Shown piece after piece: positions 18,901 to 26,886 of a stretch of 64,000 nt of DNA. The DNA lies in contig JAIEMN010000004.1 in the NCBI GenBank assembly GCA_019752115.1, forward strand, positions 124,001-188,000, given 5' to 3'. Numbering within the stretch: the first letter of the stretch is position 1; each line of letters starts with the position of its first letter. This DNA is from Gemmatimonadaceae bacterium (GTDB lineage Bacteria > Gemmatimonadota > Gemmatimonadetes > Gemmatimonadales > Gemmatimonadaceae). Made by a program: the position numbers and the translations under genes. The notes beneath the pieces were generated by a model. It searched no databases. It saw only the letters and a program-made list of their open reading frames with translations, and was not told the DNA's origin.

Positions 18901-19235
18901 TCGCTACGGTCATCGAGCAGGGCGGTGATGCGCCAGGTCAACGCTTGTTCGTCAAAGCGCGGATCGAGCGCGACACCGTGCTGCGCCTGCTGCAGCAGCG
19001 TGGCCAGCCGGCGACAGAACGCGGCGGGAAACGGCAGATCGAGCGATGCCGCCGCCCCGCGGCGCATAGCGAGCTGTTGGCGCACCCACCGCTCCATCCC
19101 CAGGCTCTGGACGACGATCGTTTCCTCGTCGAACGGCCCGAGTGCGGCAGCGGACTGATCCGCATCCAACCGCGCCAGCAGCTGGCGGGGGGAGCTCCCG
19201 GTAATGACTCGAAATTGCGCAGCATTCGCGACCAT
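15963..19235 (-). CDS. recC: Exodeoxyribonuclease V gamma subunit RecC
   Basis: A 1090-residue protein with the typical RecC N-terminus (an inactivated helicase fold beginning VITGSSPRQLLARL, then VQSLGMERWVRQQLA). The inner region FRVIAMLGLDDRAFPRRE is characteristic of RecC/AddB-like proteins. RecC is the scaffold that splits the duplex and recognises Chi in RecBCD. Helicase catalytic residues are not expected in this family. It is the first gene of the operon. Its ATG at 19235 lies next to a 777-bp region with no convincing gene, which should contain the promoter. Confidence 0.92.
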   Translation of the reverse strand: MVANAAQFRVITGSSPRQLLARLDADQSAAALGPFDEETIVVQSLGMERWVRQQLAMRRGAAASLDLPFPAAFCRRLATLLQQAQHGVALDPRFDEQALTWRITALLDDRSELNDAAFAPLATYLAGADAAKRYALARRIASRFDEYRLYRPELLLAWEAGRDDGPDSPHVAWQAALWRRLTNGETPAHFARWFTDTLAFLERTVAPPASLPPRVAVFGVSTLPPLFVRLLQALARFVPVTCYVLTPSAAGWQSEAPRDALEDAFGGTSRELLAALTQHGAPVEHLDAPAAQTPTLLAQLQQALRDPHASRWAAAVKRAIDPTDRSLLVHDCHSPVRELEVLRDQLLDAFAADPTLRPHDVLVMVPDVERYAPLAAIVFGDPHGRATPGDTERIAIPYRLADRALGRDASAAQALAMLLDLVGSRLTASAVLDLLTLPPVQRAAGIAPSQLDQITAWVQAAAIRWGRDGLDRGSHALPSLEDFTWRQGLDRLLAGYATGRIDALVEGVLPIAGDTIGDVELLGAFVDWVDGLFSRLEALRAPRPLAAWSALLQEILVWLVRPDGPGEQGAYDRVQRELVQLARTAGDQLGEAAGRAVPFEVARRWLGTALSGDQHDTGFLTGGLTLCAMKPMRAIPFRVIAMLGLDDRAFPRRERRAAFDCIELAPRPGDRNPKADDRQLFLDTLLCAESRLILSWVGHSQQNNAEIAPSVVLSELLDHLDTTFTGAREHVLVSHALQPFNPVYFTGADVRRFSFDERWARSLAAAHTRQAPPPFWGGASAPTPSLADAAGQPLVVTLDALMDVWCNPARFHCVQVLQLRVPGAGDAVEDAEPVRVAGLEKYAIQQTMLERAWAHTVHGADTPLLSRADDARLTVAAGQLPPGSLGPLWYDRLRDEFEGFWEPLQPLTVLDPLAVRVDGPAWCLVGQLDGQTPSGQRRLRAARVGVKDRVQGWIAHCAYAAMGGTGPTHLSGLKDDTGFAPISADDAVRILSGLIAAYRHVHLAPLPYFPEAGAVYGAKANMALAIDAFERRSEWRPADVDDPHVALLWKGRAPLTDAAAAFIGWCEALWVPLLEAETAYKQGAKGGTRA

Positions 19236-20012
19236 GCCCCAATCTGGCAGCCGGCTCTGACAGTGGGCAGGCGCCGCGGCGAATCGGCCGTCGGGGGGCC
19301 CAAACGCGAACGGGTAGCCACGGGTTGCGATCCCGTGACTACCCGTTCAGGCCATGTGAGGGCTTTCAACGTGCTGGCCTCGATCGGCGGACCCTTGCTG
19401 CCATCTGCTTTCGCAGACCGCTACTGATCTCTGCCGCGCCGAGCGCACTGCTGGGCTCACCTCAGTCTGCTGTTCGGCGTAAGCCCCTGCGGGCTCGTCC
19501 TGGCATCAGACCCTGGACCGAAGTCCAGTTGGATTTGTCTCGCGCCTTGGCGTGGCGCTATCTCCCTGCCGTGGCCTTTGGCAGTTCGACGCGGATTCCG
19601 TCGTTCCGGCGGTTGCCGGTTCGTACATCTGGTTCACGGTGACATTCGGTCGTGTTCGCCAGCTTGCACTGGACGACCCGCCGAGTGGCGCAACCCAGAC
19701 TCCGGAACGAAAGCGCTGCGACCAACAACGCTTTCGGGGCGGTCACCCCCCTGACCACGACGCCGACGTGCATGCACTCCGTCGCCGCAGCTGGATCCAC
19801 TATTCGCTGCTGGTGTCACGCCGTCAACAGGCAATTTTTGCTGCATTTTTCGAGTGATTCACATCAGTTTCATGCACTACGTGAGGTGCCGCGCGCGCAT
19901 CACGACAGCGTCAATGCAGCGGCGTGACGTACGTCGGGTGACGTATGGGTGAGTTCGTCACCGCCTGCTATTCGTCCCACGGTCCCGCTTCGTTTCTCTT
20001 TCCCCTCGTGAC
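19236..20012. other. 777-bp intergenic region, no recognisable gene
   Basis: Between divergently oriented recC and the coiled-coil/zinc-ribbon gene. Short open frames exist on both strands but overlap one another, lack ribosome-binding sites and have no recognisable domain. It contains a strong hairpin (19309-19347). Further right, base composition drops slightly around 19800-19990. Just before the downstream gene lies a pair of short direct repeats (GTGACGTAC / GTGACGTAT, 19924-19948). It must hold the recC promoter. Confidence 0.5.
19309..19347. repeat. Strong 39-nt hairpin upstream of recC
   Basis: Inverted repeat with a 9-bp outer stem (AACGGGTAG / CTACCCGTT), one C-A mismatch, a 6-bp inner stem (CACGGG / CCCGTG) and a 7-nt loop. 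No T-tract follows on either side, so it does not look like a classic intrinsic terminator. It could be a regulatory RNA structure, a protein-binding palindrome or a REP-like element. Confidence 0.7.
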
Positions 20013-21071
20013 GTGAAGAGTCTCCGCGTTCCCGAACGGCTCTACCAGATCGCCATGTGGGCGATCTCCTTCGTCTTTGCCAGTTTCCTGTCAGGGCTGG
20101 GCGCGCGCATCATCGCCGATCTCCCCGGCGTGGATCAGTCGGTCAGCGTCACCGACTTTGTGGATCAGCGGGCCCAAGCGGCCAGCGTGCTCGCCTCCAA
20201 TCAACTGGCGGCACGCCGCACGGCGCTCGAGCCACGCCGCGACTCCGCGCAACTTGCCGCGCGCGCCGCCGAAAATGCGGCCCGCAGTACCAAGGCGCGC
20301 TTCGATGACTGGATCGCGACGCGCACCGCGACGACCGACCCGGCGCAGGATCCCGAGGTGCTGCGCCGCACGCGGGAGGTCGAGATGGCTCAGGCCACCG
20401 CGCGCGACGCGCAGGCGGCCGTCGAGCGCCTCGATGCCGACCTATTGCAGCTGCAGCAGCAGGCCGCCGAGGAAGGGCGCAAATAGCAGGCGCTGCGCGA
20501 GGCGGCAGCGCCGCAGTACGAGCGGGCGCGCTTTGTTCAGGAGCTCAAGGTCTTCGGCATCCGGCTCGCGCTCACGCTCCCGCTGCTGCTCATCGCCGCG
20601 TGGATGGTGCGCGCCAAGCGGCAGAGCCCGTGGTGGCCACTGCTGCGTGGTGTGGTGCTCTTCGCGCTCATCGCATTCTTCGTGGAGCTGGTGCCATACC
20701 TGCCCAGCTATGGCGGCTACGTCCGCTCCATCGTAGGCGTCATTGCCTGCATCGTGGTCGGGCGCTGGGCGATTCGCTGGATGCAGGCGTACCTCGCCCG
20801 GCGCGCGGCTGACGAGCAGCGCAATGAAGCCGAACGGCGCCAATCACTGCGCAGTGAAGACGCGCTCAAGCGCATGGCGCTCAAGGTGTGCCCGGGGTGC
20901 GAGCGCCCGCTCGCCGCAGACAAGGACAACGGCTCGGGGATGCCCACCAACTTCTGCGTCCACTGCGGCATGAAGCTCTACGACACCTGCACCGGCTGCG
21001 GCTCGCGCACGAACGCGTTCTTCACCTTCTGCGCGGTGTGCGGCACGGGGCGGACGGCCGCGACCGCCTAG
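20013..21071 (+). pseudogene. Coiled-coil / double zinc-ribbon membrane protein interrupted by in-frame TAG
   Basis: Starting at GTG 20013 the frame encodes an N-terminal transmembrane segment (about residues 10-32) and a long Ala/Arg/Glu-rich coiled coil (about 50-155). The frame then meets TAG at 20484-20486. Without any frame change it continues for 195 codons: more coiled coil, two hydrophobic segments (around 20559-20590 and 20640-20760), and a C-terminal zinc-ribbon pair (CPGCERP...CVHCG and CTGCG...CAVCG) ending at 21071. Both halves read as one 352-codon protein, and the nonsense codon sits between Lys and Gln codons and looks like CAG changed to TAG. Possible readings are a pseudogene, a sequencing error, or two proteins with re-initiation at ATG 20604. 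Function of the intact protein is unknown; a signalling or scaffold role fits coiled coil plus zinc ribbons. Confidence 0.7.
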
Positions 21072-21084
21072 CCCCGCGCGGCGC

Positions 21085-22437
21085 CTACTTCAGCGCCGCA
21101 TCCGCCGAGATCACGGCATTCAGCAGCACGTCCGCCCCGCGCGCGATATCCTCGGGGCGGGAGAACTCCTTGGGCGAATGCGAGATGCCCCCCACGCTCG
21201 GGATGAAGATCATCGCCATCGGCGCGATGTGCGCGATCTCCTGCGCATCGTGCCCCGCGCCGCTCGGCATGCGCTGATACGACGCCCCCAGCGCGGTCGC
21301 ACTCTGCTCGATGAACCCCATGAACCGCTCATCGCTGAGCGCCGGCTTGGAGTTGGTCAGCACGCTGAAGGCAAAGGTCGTGTTCGTGGACGCACCGATC
21401 TCCTTGGCCAGCTGCTTGAAGCGCGCATCGAAGCGGTCGATCTTCGCCTGGTCCAGATCGCGCAGATCCACCGTGAGGACGACCTGTCCGGGAATGACGT
21501 TCGTCGTGTTCGGCGACACATTCACGCGCCCCACCGTCGCCACCTGCCGGCCGGCTTCGCTTGTGATCGCATCATGCACCGCGACCGTGAACTTGGCCGC
21601 GGCCAGCATCGCGTCCTGCCGCTGATCCATCGGCGTCGCGCCGGCGTGGTTCGCGAACCCGGTGATGGTGACCTCGAACCAGCGCAGCCCCACGATCCCC
21701 TGCACCACCCCGATCTGCTTTGAGGCCTTCTCGAGGAGCCCACCCTGTTCGATGTGGAGCTCGATGTACCCCGCCACATCCCCCGGCTTCTTCACCGCCT
21801 CCGGCAGGCGCGCCACATCCCCGCCGATGATGCCGATCCCTTCCCGCACGGTCTTGCCGCTGCGCGCCGTCTTGGCGAGATCGGCGTCGGTGAGTTCTCC
21901 GATGTAGCCCTTGCTCCCGACGGTGCCGCCTTCCTCGTTCTGCCACACCACCACATCGAGCGGGTGCCGCAGCCGGATCTTCTGCTCGGCGAGCGTCCGC
22001 GCCACCTCGATCGCCGAGAACGAGCCGACCGGCCCGTCGTAGTTGCCCCCGTCGGTCACCGAGTCCACATGGGAGCCGATGAGCAGCGGCGCCAACCCAT
22101 TCACGCTCCCGGGCACGCGCGCGATCATGTTCCCCAGCGCGTCGAGACGCATCGCGAGCCCGCTCTCCTTGAACAGATTCGCGGTAAAGGCGCGGCCGGC
22201 GAGATCGGCCTCCGAGTACGCCACCCGATTGATGCCGGTCGCCGTGCGTCCGATGCGGTCGAACTGGGCCAGCCAGCCGTTGAGACGTGCGGCATTCACA
22301 TGCAGCGGGGCGCGTGCGCGACGCGCCGCAACGTGCGACGCCAGCGGCGCCACGGCGGGCGCGATCACCGGCCAGGCGGCCGCGGCGGCCATCTGCTGCA
22401 GGAACGTGCGACGGGCGAGCGACGAATCAGACGACAT
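21085..22437 (-). CDS. Tat-exported M20-family Zn amidohydrolase (N-carbamoyl-amino-acid hydrolase / allantoate amidohydrolase type)
   Basis: A 450-residue protein with an N-terminal twin-arginine signal (ARRTFLQQ, about residues 8-15, then an Ala-rich hydrophobic stretch to about 35). The catalytic domain follows the HyuC/AllC branch of M20 peptidases. It has GSHVDSVTDGGNYDG (metal His and Asp), QNEEGG (catalytic Glu and metal Glu), ELHIEQG, the lid-domain GFANHAGATPM, SGAGHDAQ and the terminal GGISHSPKEF. These enzymes open N-carbamoyl amino acids or ureido compounds to release ammonia and CO2; the exact substrate cannot be told. Export of such an enzyme to the periplasm is unusual but seen in related proteins. 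It is divergent from a TonB receptor only 26 bp away, suggesting shared control and perhaps uptake of the same nutrient. Confidence 0.88.
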   Translation of the reverse strand: MSSDSSLARRTFLQQMAAAAAWPVIAPAVAPLASHVAARRARAPLHVNAARLNGWLAQFDRIGRTATGINRVAYSEADLAGRAFTANLFKESGLAMRLDALGNMIARVPGSVNGLAPLLIGSHVDSVTDGGNYDGPVGSFSAIEVARTLAEQKIRLRHPLDVVVWQNEEGGTVGSKGYIGELTDADLAKTARSGKTVREGIGIIGGDVARLPEAVKKPGDVAGYIELHIEQGGLLEKASKQIGVVQGIVGLRWFEVTITGFANHAGATPMDQRQDAMLAAAKFTVAVHDAITSEAGRQVATVGRVNVSPNTTNVIPGQVVLTVDLRDLDQAKIDRFDARFKQLAKEIGASTNTTFAFSVLTNSKPALSDERFMGFIEQSATALGASYQRMPSGAGHDAQEIAHIAPMAMIFIPSVGGISHSPKEFSRPEDIARGADVLLNAVISADAALK

Positions 22438-22463
22438 GCCAAGGCTCCGGATCGGGACTCTGC

Positions 22464-24731
22464 ATGATATCGTACGCTGTGCCCCCGCGCTGCCTTTCCT
22501 TGCGTTGCCTTGCTGGCCTGGCGCTCGCTGCGCCCGCCCTCGGCGCGCAGACCACGGTTGGCGGGCGGGTCGTGGATGAGCGTGGGGCCCCCGTCGTAGG
22601 TGCCGATGTGCGCGATGCCGCTGGCCACCGACGCGTGAGTACCGCCACGGGCGGCTTTGGCGGCCTGACCGTCGGACCCATCACCGTGCGCCGCCTGGGA
22701 TACGCGCCGCTCGACACCGTCCTCGCCGCCGGGGAGGCGCACCGACTCGCGCTGCGGCCGTCGGCATCGGTCCTCGCGCGGCTGGTGATCAACCCCGGCT
22801 TCAGCGGGACCGGCCCGACGGTGCAGGCGCCAACGGTGACCATGACGCGCCGCGATCTCGAGATGCGCCCGCAGCCCGGCGAGGACCTCTTCCGCGCGCT
22901 GGCGCGACTGCCCGGCGTGGCCGCGAGTGAACTCAGCGCGCGCCTGCGCGTGCGCGGCGGCGCGGCCGATGAGCTGCTGTACCTGTTTGATGGCGCCGAG
23001 CTCCCCGATCCGTTTCATCTGCCGGATGTAGACGCAGCGCTCTCCATGGTGGATCTGGCAATGGTGGGCGGTGTGGATCTGCACGCCGGCACGCTGCCGC
23101 TCGAACTCGGGCAACGGAGTGCCGGGGCCATGGTGTTTCCGTTGCCGGCGTTCGATGGGCGCGCCAGTACCACCAGCGCCTCCGTCTCCCTCACGGGCGT
23201 GCGCGTCGGACAGCACCTGCGGCTCGGGCCACGCAGCGATGCTGATCTGCTCGTGCGCCGTGGGTATCTCGAGCTCGTCCTCAATGCGCTCGGGGAATCG
23301 AAGGGACTCACGCCACGCTATGGCGACAGCTACGCGCGGATCCGGTGGTTCGGGAGCCGCGACCGCGTCGCGGCGCACGTGCTTGATGGCACCGACTTTC
23401 TCCGCTACGCCCGCAGCGATGACGCCCAGAGCACCGGACGCTATCGCACCAGCGTGGGGTGGATCACGACCGAGCACGAGCGAGGCGCCTGGCGCGCCAC
23501 CACGACGGTCTCCTTGACGCACCGCCTCAACGATCGCGACGTCCGCGACGTCCCGGGCACCCTCACGCAGAGTGGCTTCCGCGACCGCCGCGATACGTGG
23601 ACGGGCGGCGTGCGTGCGGACGTGCGCCGCGCCCTCGGCACGCGCCACCTGATGCAGGCGGGCGGTTCGTGGCAACCGGCACAGACGCACGCCGACCTCT
23701 TTCGGCTGCGCGATACGCTGGCCGTGGTACGCAACGTGGTGCAGCGGGGGATCGATACCACGCGCCTGCTCGAGACGGTCGCGACCCAGCGCAGCGGCGC
23801 CTGGCTCGGACTCCGCAGTGCGCTCCCCTGGCGTGTCACGCAGGAGCTGGGGGCGCGGGTCGATGCCGCCAGCTGGACGGGCGAGGCGCTGGTCGCGCCG
23901 CGCGCGGCGTGGCTCGTGCCGATGCGCGGCGCGACCACGTTGCGCGTCGGGGTGGGCGTGACCACGCAAACGCCGCTGCTGGAAGAACGGGCACTCGCGG
24001 ACGGGGACACCACGCGGTATCCGGCGGTGCGCGCCCTGCAACAGGCCATTGGCGTGAGTGGTGCCGGGGATGCGATCCGCTGGCGCGCCGACGTCTATTG
24101 GCGTCGGACCTCGCACGAGCGCCCCCAGTATGTGAATGCGCGCAACGGCGCGATCATCGCCCCGGAGTTGTTCGATGATCGCGTGCGGCTGGACGCCACG
24201 CGGGGTGATGCCAGCGGCATCGAGCTGTCGCTGCGCGATGCCGGCCGCGGCCCCTGGACCTGGGCCGCCGGGTGGACGATCGCGCGCTCGCGGCTCGACG
24301 TACAGGGCCGGTGGGTGGCGCGCCCCTGGGACCGTCGGCACACGGCCACGCTCGATGTGGGCCGCGCGCTCGGCGCCTGGCAGTTCTCGGGCGGCTGGGT
24401 GTATCACTCCGGCGATCCGACCTCGAGCAGCGTGGCGTTGCAGACGCCCACGCGCACCGGCGTGCTGACGCGTACGATCTATCCCCGACCGTTCGACCGG
24501 CGCATGCCCGAGTACCATCGCCTCGACCTGCGGGCCGTGCGAGCCTTCGAGCGCGGCCACACCAGTGGCCGGGTCTTTCTCGATGTGCTCAATGCCTACG
24601 ACCGCCGCAATGTGCGACGCATGGTCACCTCCATCGCGCGCACGGCGTCCGGTCAGGAACTCACGACGACGCGGCGCGAGACAGGGCTCCCCTTCCTGCC
24701 GTCGATCGGGCTGGCCCTCGACTGGCGTTGA
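22464..24731 (+). CDS. TonB-dependent receptor with N-terminal carboxypeptidase-regulatory-like domain
   Basis: A 755-residue outer-membrane receptor. The start at ATG 22464 precedes a signal peptide ending APALGA before QTT. A short CarboxypepD_reg-like beta domain follows (about 29-100: TTVGGRVVDERGAPVVGADV). The plug domain (about 120-230) has the typical frame LFRALARLPGVAASELSARLRVRGG and LFDGAELPDPFH. A 22-strand barrel makes up the rest. The substrate is unknown; the receptor is divergent from an exported amidohydrolase. A 13-bp triplicated repeat runs across its stop codon. Confidence 0.88.
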   Translation: MISYAVPPRCLSLRCLAGLALAAPALGAQTTVGGRVVDERGAPVVGADVRDAAGHRRVSTATGGFGGLTVGPITVRRLGYAPLDTVLAAGEAHRLALRPSASVLARLVINPGFSGTGPTVQAPTVTMTRRDLEMRPQPGEDLFRALARLPGVAASELSARLRVRGGAADELLYLFDGAELPDPFHLPDVDAALSMVDLAMVGGVDLHAGTLPLELGQRSAGAMVFPLPAFDGRASTTSASVSLTGVRVGQHLRLGPRSDADLLVRRGYLELVLNALGESKGLTPRYGDSYARIRWFGSRDRVAAHVLDGTDFLRYARSDDAQSTGRYRTSVGWITTEHERGAWRATTTVSLTHRLNDRDVRDVPGTLTQSGFRDRRDTWTGGVRADVRRALGTRHLMQAGGSWQPAQTHADLFRLRDTLAVVRNVVQRGIDTTRLLETVATQRSGAWLGLRSALPWRVTQELGARVDAASWTGEALVAPRAAWLVPMRGATTLRVGVGVTTQTPLLEERALADGDTTRYPAVRALQQAIGVSGAGDAIRWRADVYWRRTSHERPQYVNARNGAIIAPELFDDRVRLDATRGDASGIELSLRDAGRGPWTWAAGWTIARSRLDVQGRWVARPWDRRHTATLDVGRALGAWQFSGGWVYHSGDPTSSSVALQTPTRTGVLTRTIYPRPFDRRMPEYHRLDLRAVRAFERGHTSGRVFLDVLNAYDRRNVRRMVTSIARTASGQELTTTRRETGLPFLPSIGLALDWR

Positions 24732-24762
24732 GCGACGGCGTTGAGCGACGGCGTTGAGCGAC
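24724..24762. repeat. 13-bp tandem repeat x3 across a stop codon
   Basis: Three perfect copies of GGCGTTGAGCGAC. The first copy contains the TGA stop of the TonB receptor (24729-24731), so the repeat array lies at the 3' end of the gene. Confidence 0.9.
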
Positions 24763-24801
24763 GGCTCCGAACGCCGCCGCCGGGCGATAGCTTTCGAGTC
24801 T

Positions 24802-26877
24802 ATGCTGACTCGCCGACTCGTCCCCGCGCTCGCGCTCGCCGTTGCGCTCGCACCGTCACTTGCTGCCGCCCAGACCGTCAACTGGCCGGTCTACCACGGC
24901 AACGACGATCACACCCACTACAGCACGCTGGCGCAGATCACGCCGGCCAACGTCAAGCGCCTCAAGGTCGCGTGGACGTTCGACACGAAGGACGCGTTCG
25001 CCGGCTCGGAGATGCAGGCGAACCCGATCGTGATCGATGGCGTGCTGTACGCCACGACGCCCAAGCTGCAGGTGTTCGCGCTCGACGCGGCCACGGGCAA
25101 GCAGCTGTGGCGCTTTGATCCGCAGAATGGCGCGGCGCCCACAAGCCGCATTCGCCATCGCGGCGTCGTGGTGGTGAACGACCGCGTGCTCTTCAACTAC
25201 CGCAACCGGCTCTACGCGCTGGATCGCAAGACGGGGCGGCCGATTCCCACGTTCGGCGATTCGGGATGGGTGGACCTGCGACAGGGACTCGGTCGCCCGG
25301 TCGAGGGATTGAGCGTGAGCGCAAGCACGCCCGGTGTGGTGTTCGAGAATCTGCTCATCATGGGCAGCACGGTGCCCGAGCAGCTCCCCAGCGCCCCGGG
25401 CGACATTCGCGCGTTCGATATCACCAGCGGCAAGCTGGTGTGGAGCTTCCACACGATTCCGCATCCGGGTGAGCCGGGCTACGAGACGTGGCCGGCCGAT
25501 GCGTGGAAGATCGCTGGCGGGGCGAACGCGTGGAGTGGCGTCACGCTCGATGCTAAGCGCGCGATGGTCTTCGCCGCCACCGGCTCGGCGAGCTACGACT
25601 TCTACGGCGCCAATCGTGTCGGCGACAACCTGTACGCCAACAGCGTCCTGGCGCTTGATGCGCGCACCGGCAAGCGCGTCTGGCACCATCAGGTCCTCAA
25701 GCACGACCTGTGGGATCGCGACCTGCCGGCGGCACCGGTGCTGGTGACGGTGCAGCGCGATGGCAAGCCGCTCGACGCGGTCGCGCAGATCACCAAGACC
25801 GGACACACGTATCTGTTCAATCGGGAGACCGGCGAGTCGCTCTTTCCGCTCAAGGAGATGGCGATGCCGGGCACCGCGCTCGACGGCGACAAGCCGAGCG
25901 CGACGCAGACGTTTCCGGTGAGCCCGCCGCCGTTCGCGCGGCAGCAGCTCACCAAGGCCGACCTCACGCGCCGCACGCCGGCCGCGTACAAGGCGGCGCT
26001 CAGGACGTTCACCGAGTACAACACGCCGCATCCGTATACCGCGCCGAACACCAAGGGGATCATCATCTACCCCGGCGTGGACGGCGGGGGCGAATGGGGC
26101 GGGCCGGCGTTCGACCCGCAGACGGGGCTGCTGTACGTGAACTCGAATGAGATGGCGTGGCTGCTCAAGCTCGTGCCGCGCAGTGATGCCAGTCTCTACA
26201 GCGCGAACTGCGCCGGCTGCCACGGTGACAACCGCAAGGGCACGGCGATCGGCCCCACGCTGCTGGGCGTAGAGACGCGCCGCACGCGCGAACAGATCAC
26301 GCAGATGATCAAGGAAGGGACGGGGCGCATGCCGGCCTTCGGCGCGGCGATGGACGGCGGCGCGATCAACGATCTCGTGAACTTTCTGGTGACGGGCAAG
26401 GACGCCACCAAGGAGAAGGCCGCGACGCAGGAAAAGAGCCCCTTCTCCCTTCCGTATCGCACCGCGTACTTCGACATCTTCCTCGATCACGAAGGGTATC
26501 CGGCCATCAAGCCGCCCTGGGGAACGCTCAACGCCATCGACCTCAACAAGGGCACCATCGCTTGGTCACGCCCGTTCGGTGAGTATCCCAAGCTCGCCGC
26601 CAAGGGCATCCGCAACACCGGCACTGACAGCTACGGTGGTGCGATCGTGACCGAGAACGGATTGCTGTTCATCGCCGCCACCACGTATGACAACAAGATC
26701 CGCGCCTTCGACAAGAAGACCGGCACGATCCTGTGGGAAGCCAAGCTCCCGTTCGCGGGGAACGCGACGCCGAGCACGTACATGGTGAACGGCAAGCAGT
26801 ATCTCGTGATTGCGTGCGGCGGTGGCAAGAATGGCGCACCGAGCGGCGGTACCTACGTCGCGTTTGCCCTTCCCTGA
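24802..26877 (+). CDS. PQQ-dependent dehydrogenase with inserted cytochrome c domain
   Basis: A 691-residue quinoprotein. A signal peptide (1-23, ending SLAAA before QTV) leads into an eight-bladed beta-propeller with the repeated PQQ-propeller frame (ALDAATGKQLWRF, ALDARTGKRVWHH, AFDKKTGTILWEA). A single CxxCH motif (CAGCH, residues 470-474) with a later Met-Pro (GRMPAF) lies within the propeller, between blades, so a cytochrome c domain is inserted rather than fused at the C-terminus. Such enzymes oxidise sugars or alcohols in the periplasm and pass electrons to a c haem. The chosen ATG at 24802 gives a normal signal peptide. Nine bases separate it from the channel gene, so the two are probably co-transcribed. 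The substrate is unknown; glucose/aldose dehydrogenase-like activity is a guess. Confidence 0.88.
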   Translation: MLTRRLVPALALAVALAPSLAAAQTVNWPVYHGNDDHTHYSTLAQITPANVKRLKVAWTFDTKDAFAGSEMQANPIVIDGVLYATTPKLQVFALDAATGKQLWRFDPQNGAAPTSRIRHRGVVVVNDRVLFNYRNRLYALDRKTGRPIPTFGDSGWVDLRQGLGRPVEGLSVSASTPGVVFENLLIMGSTVPEQLPSAPGDIRAFDITSGKLVWSFHTIPHPGEPGYETWPADAWKIAGGANAWSGVTLDAKRAMVFAATGSASYDFYGANRVGDNLYANSVLALDARTGKRVWHHQVLKHDLWDRDLPAAPVLVTVQRDGKPLDAVAQITKTGHTYLFNRETGESLFPLKEMAMPGTALDGDKPSATQTFPVSPPPFARQQLTKADLTRRTPAAYKAALRTFTEYNTPHPYTAPNTKGIIIYPGVDGGGEWGGPAFDPQTGLLYVNSNEMAWLLKLVPRSDASLYSANCAGCHGDNRKGTAIGPTLLGVETRRTREQITQMIKEGTGRMPAFGAAMDGGAINDLVNFLVTGKDATKEKAATQEKSPFSLPYRTAYFDIFLDHEGYPAIKPPWGTLNAIDLNKGTIAWSRPFGEYPKLAAKGIRNTGTDSYGGAIVTENGLLFIAATTYDNKIRAFDKKTGTILWEAKLPFAGNATPSTYMVNGKQYLVIACGGGKNGAPSGGTYVAFALP

Positions 26878-26886
26878 GTAGAACAC

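Noticed and set aside
19325-19927. Several small open frames on both strands in the gap upstream of recC
   Set aside because: They overlap each other, lack ribosome-binding sites and show no protein-like pattern.
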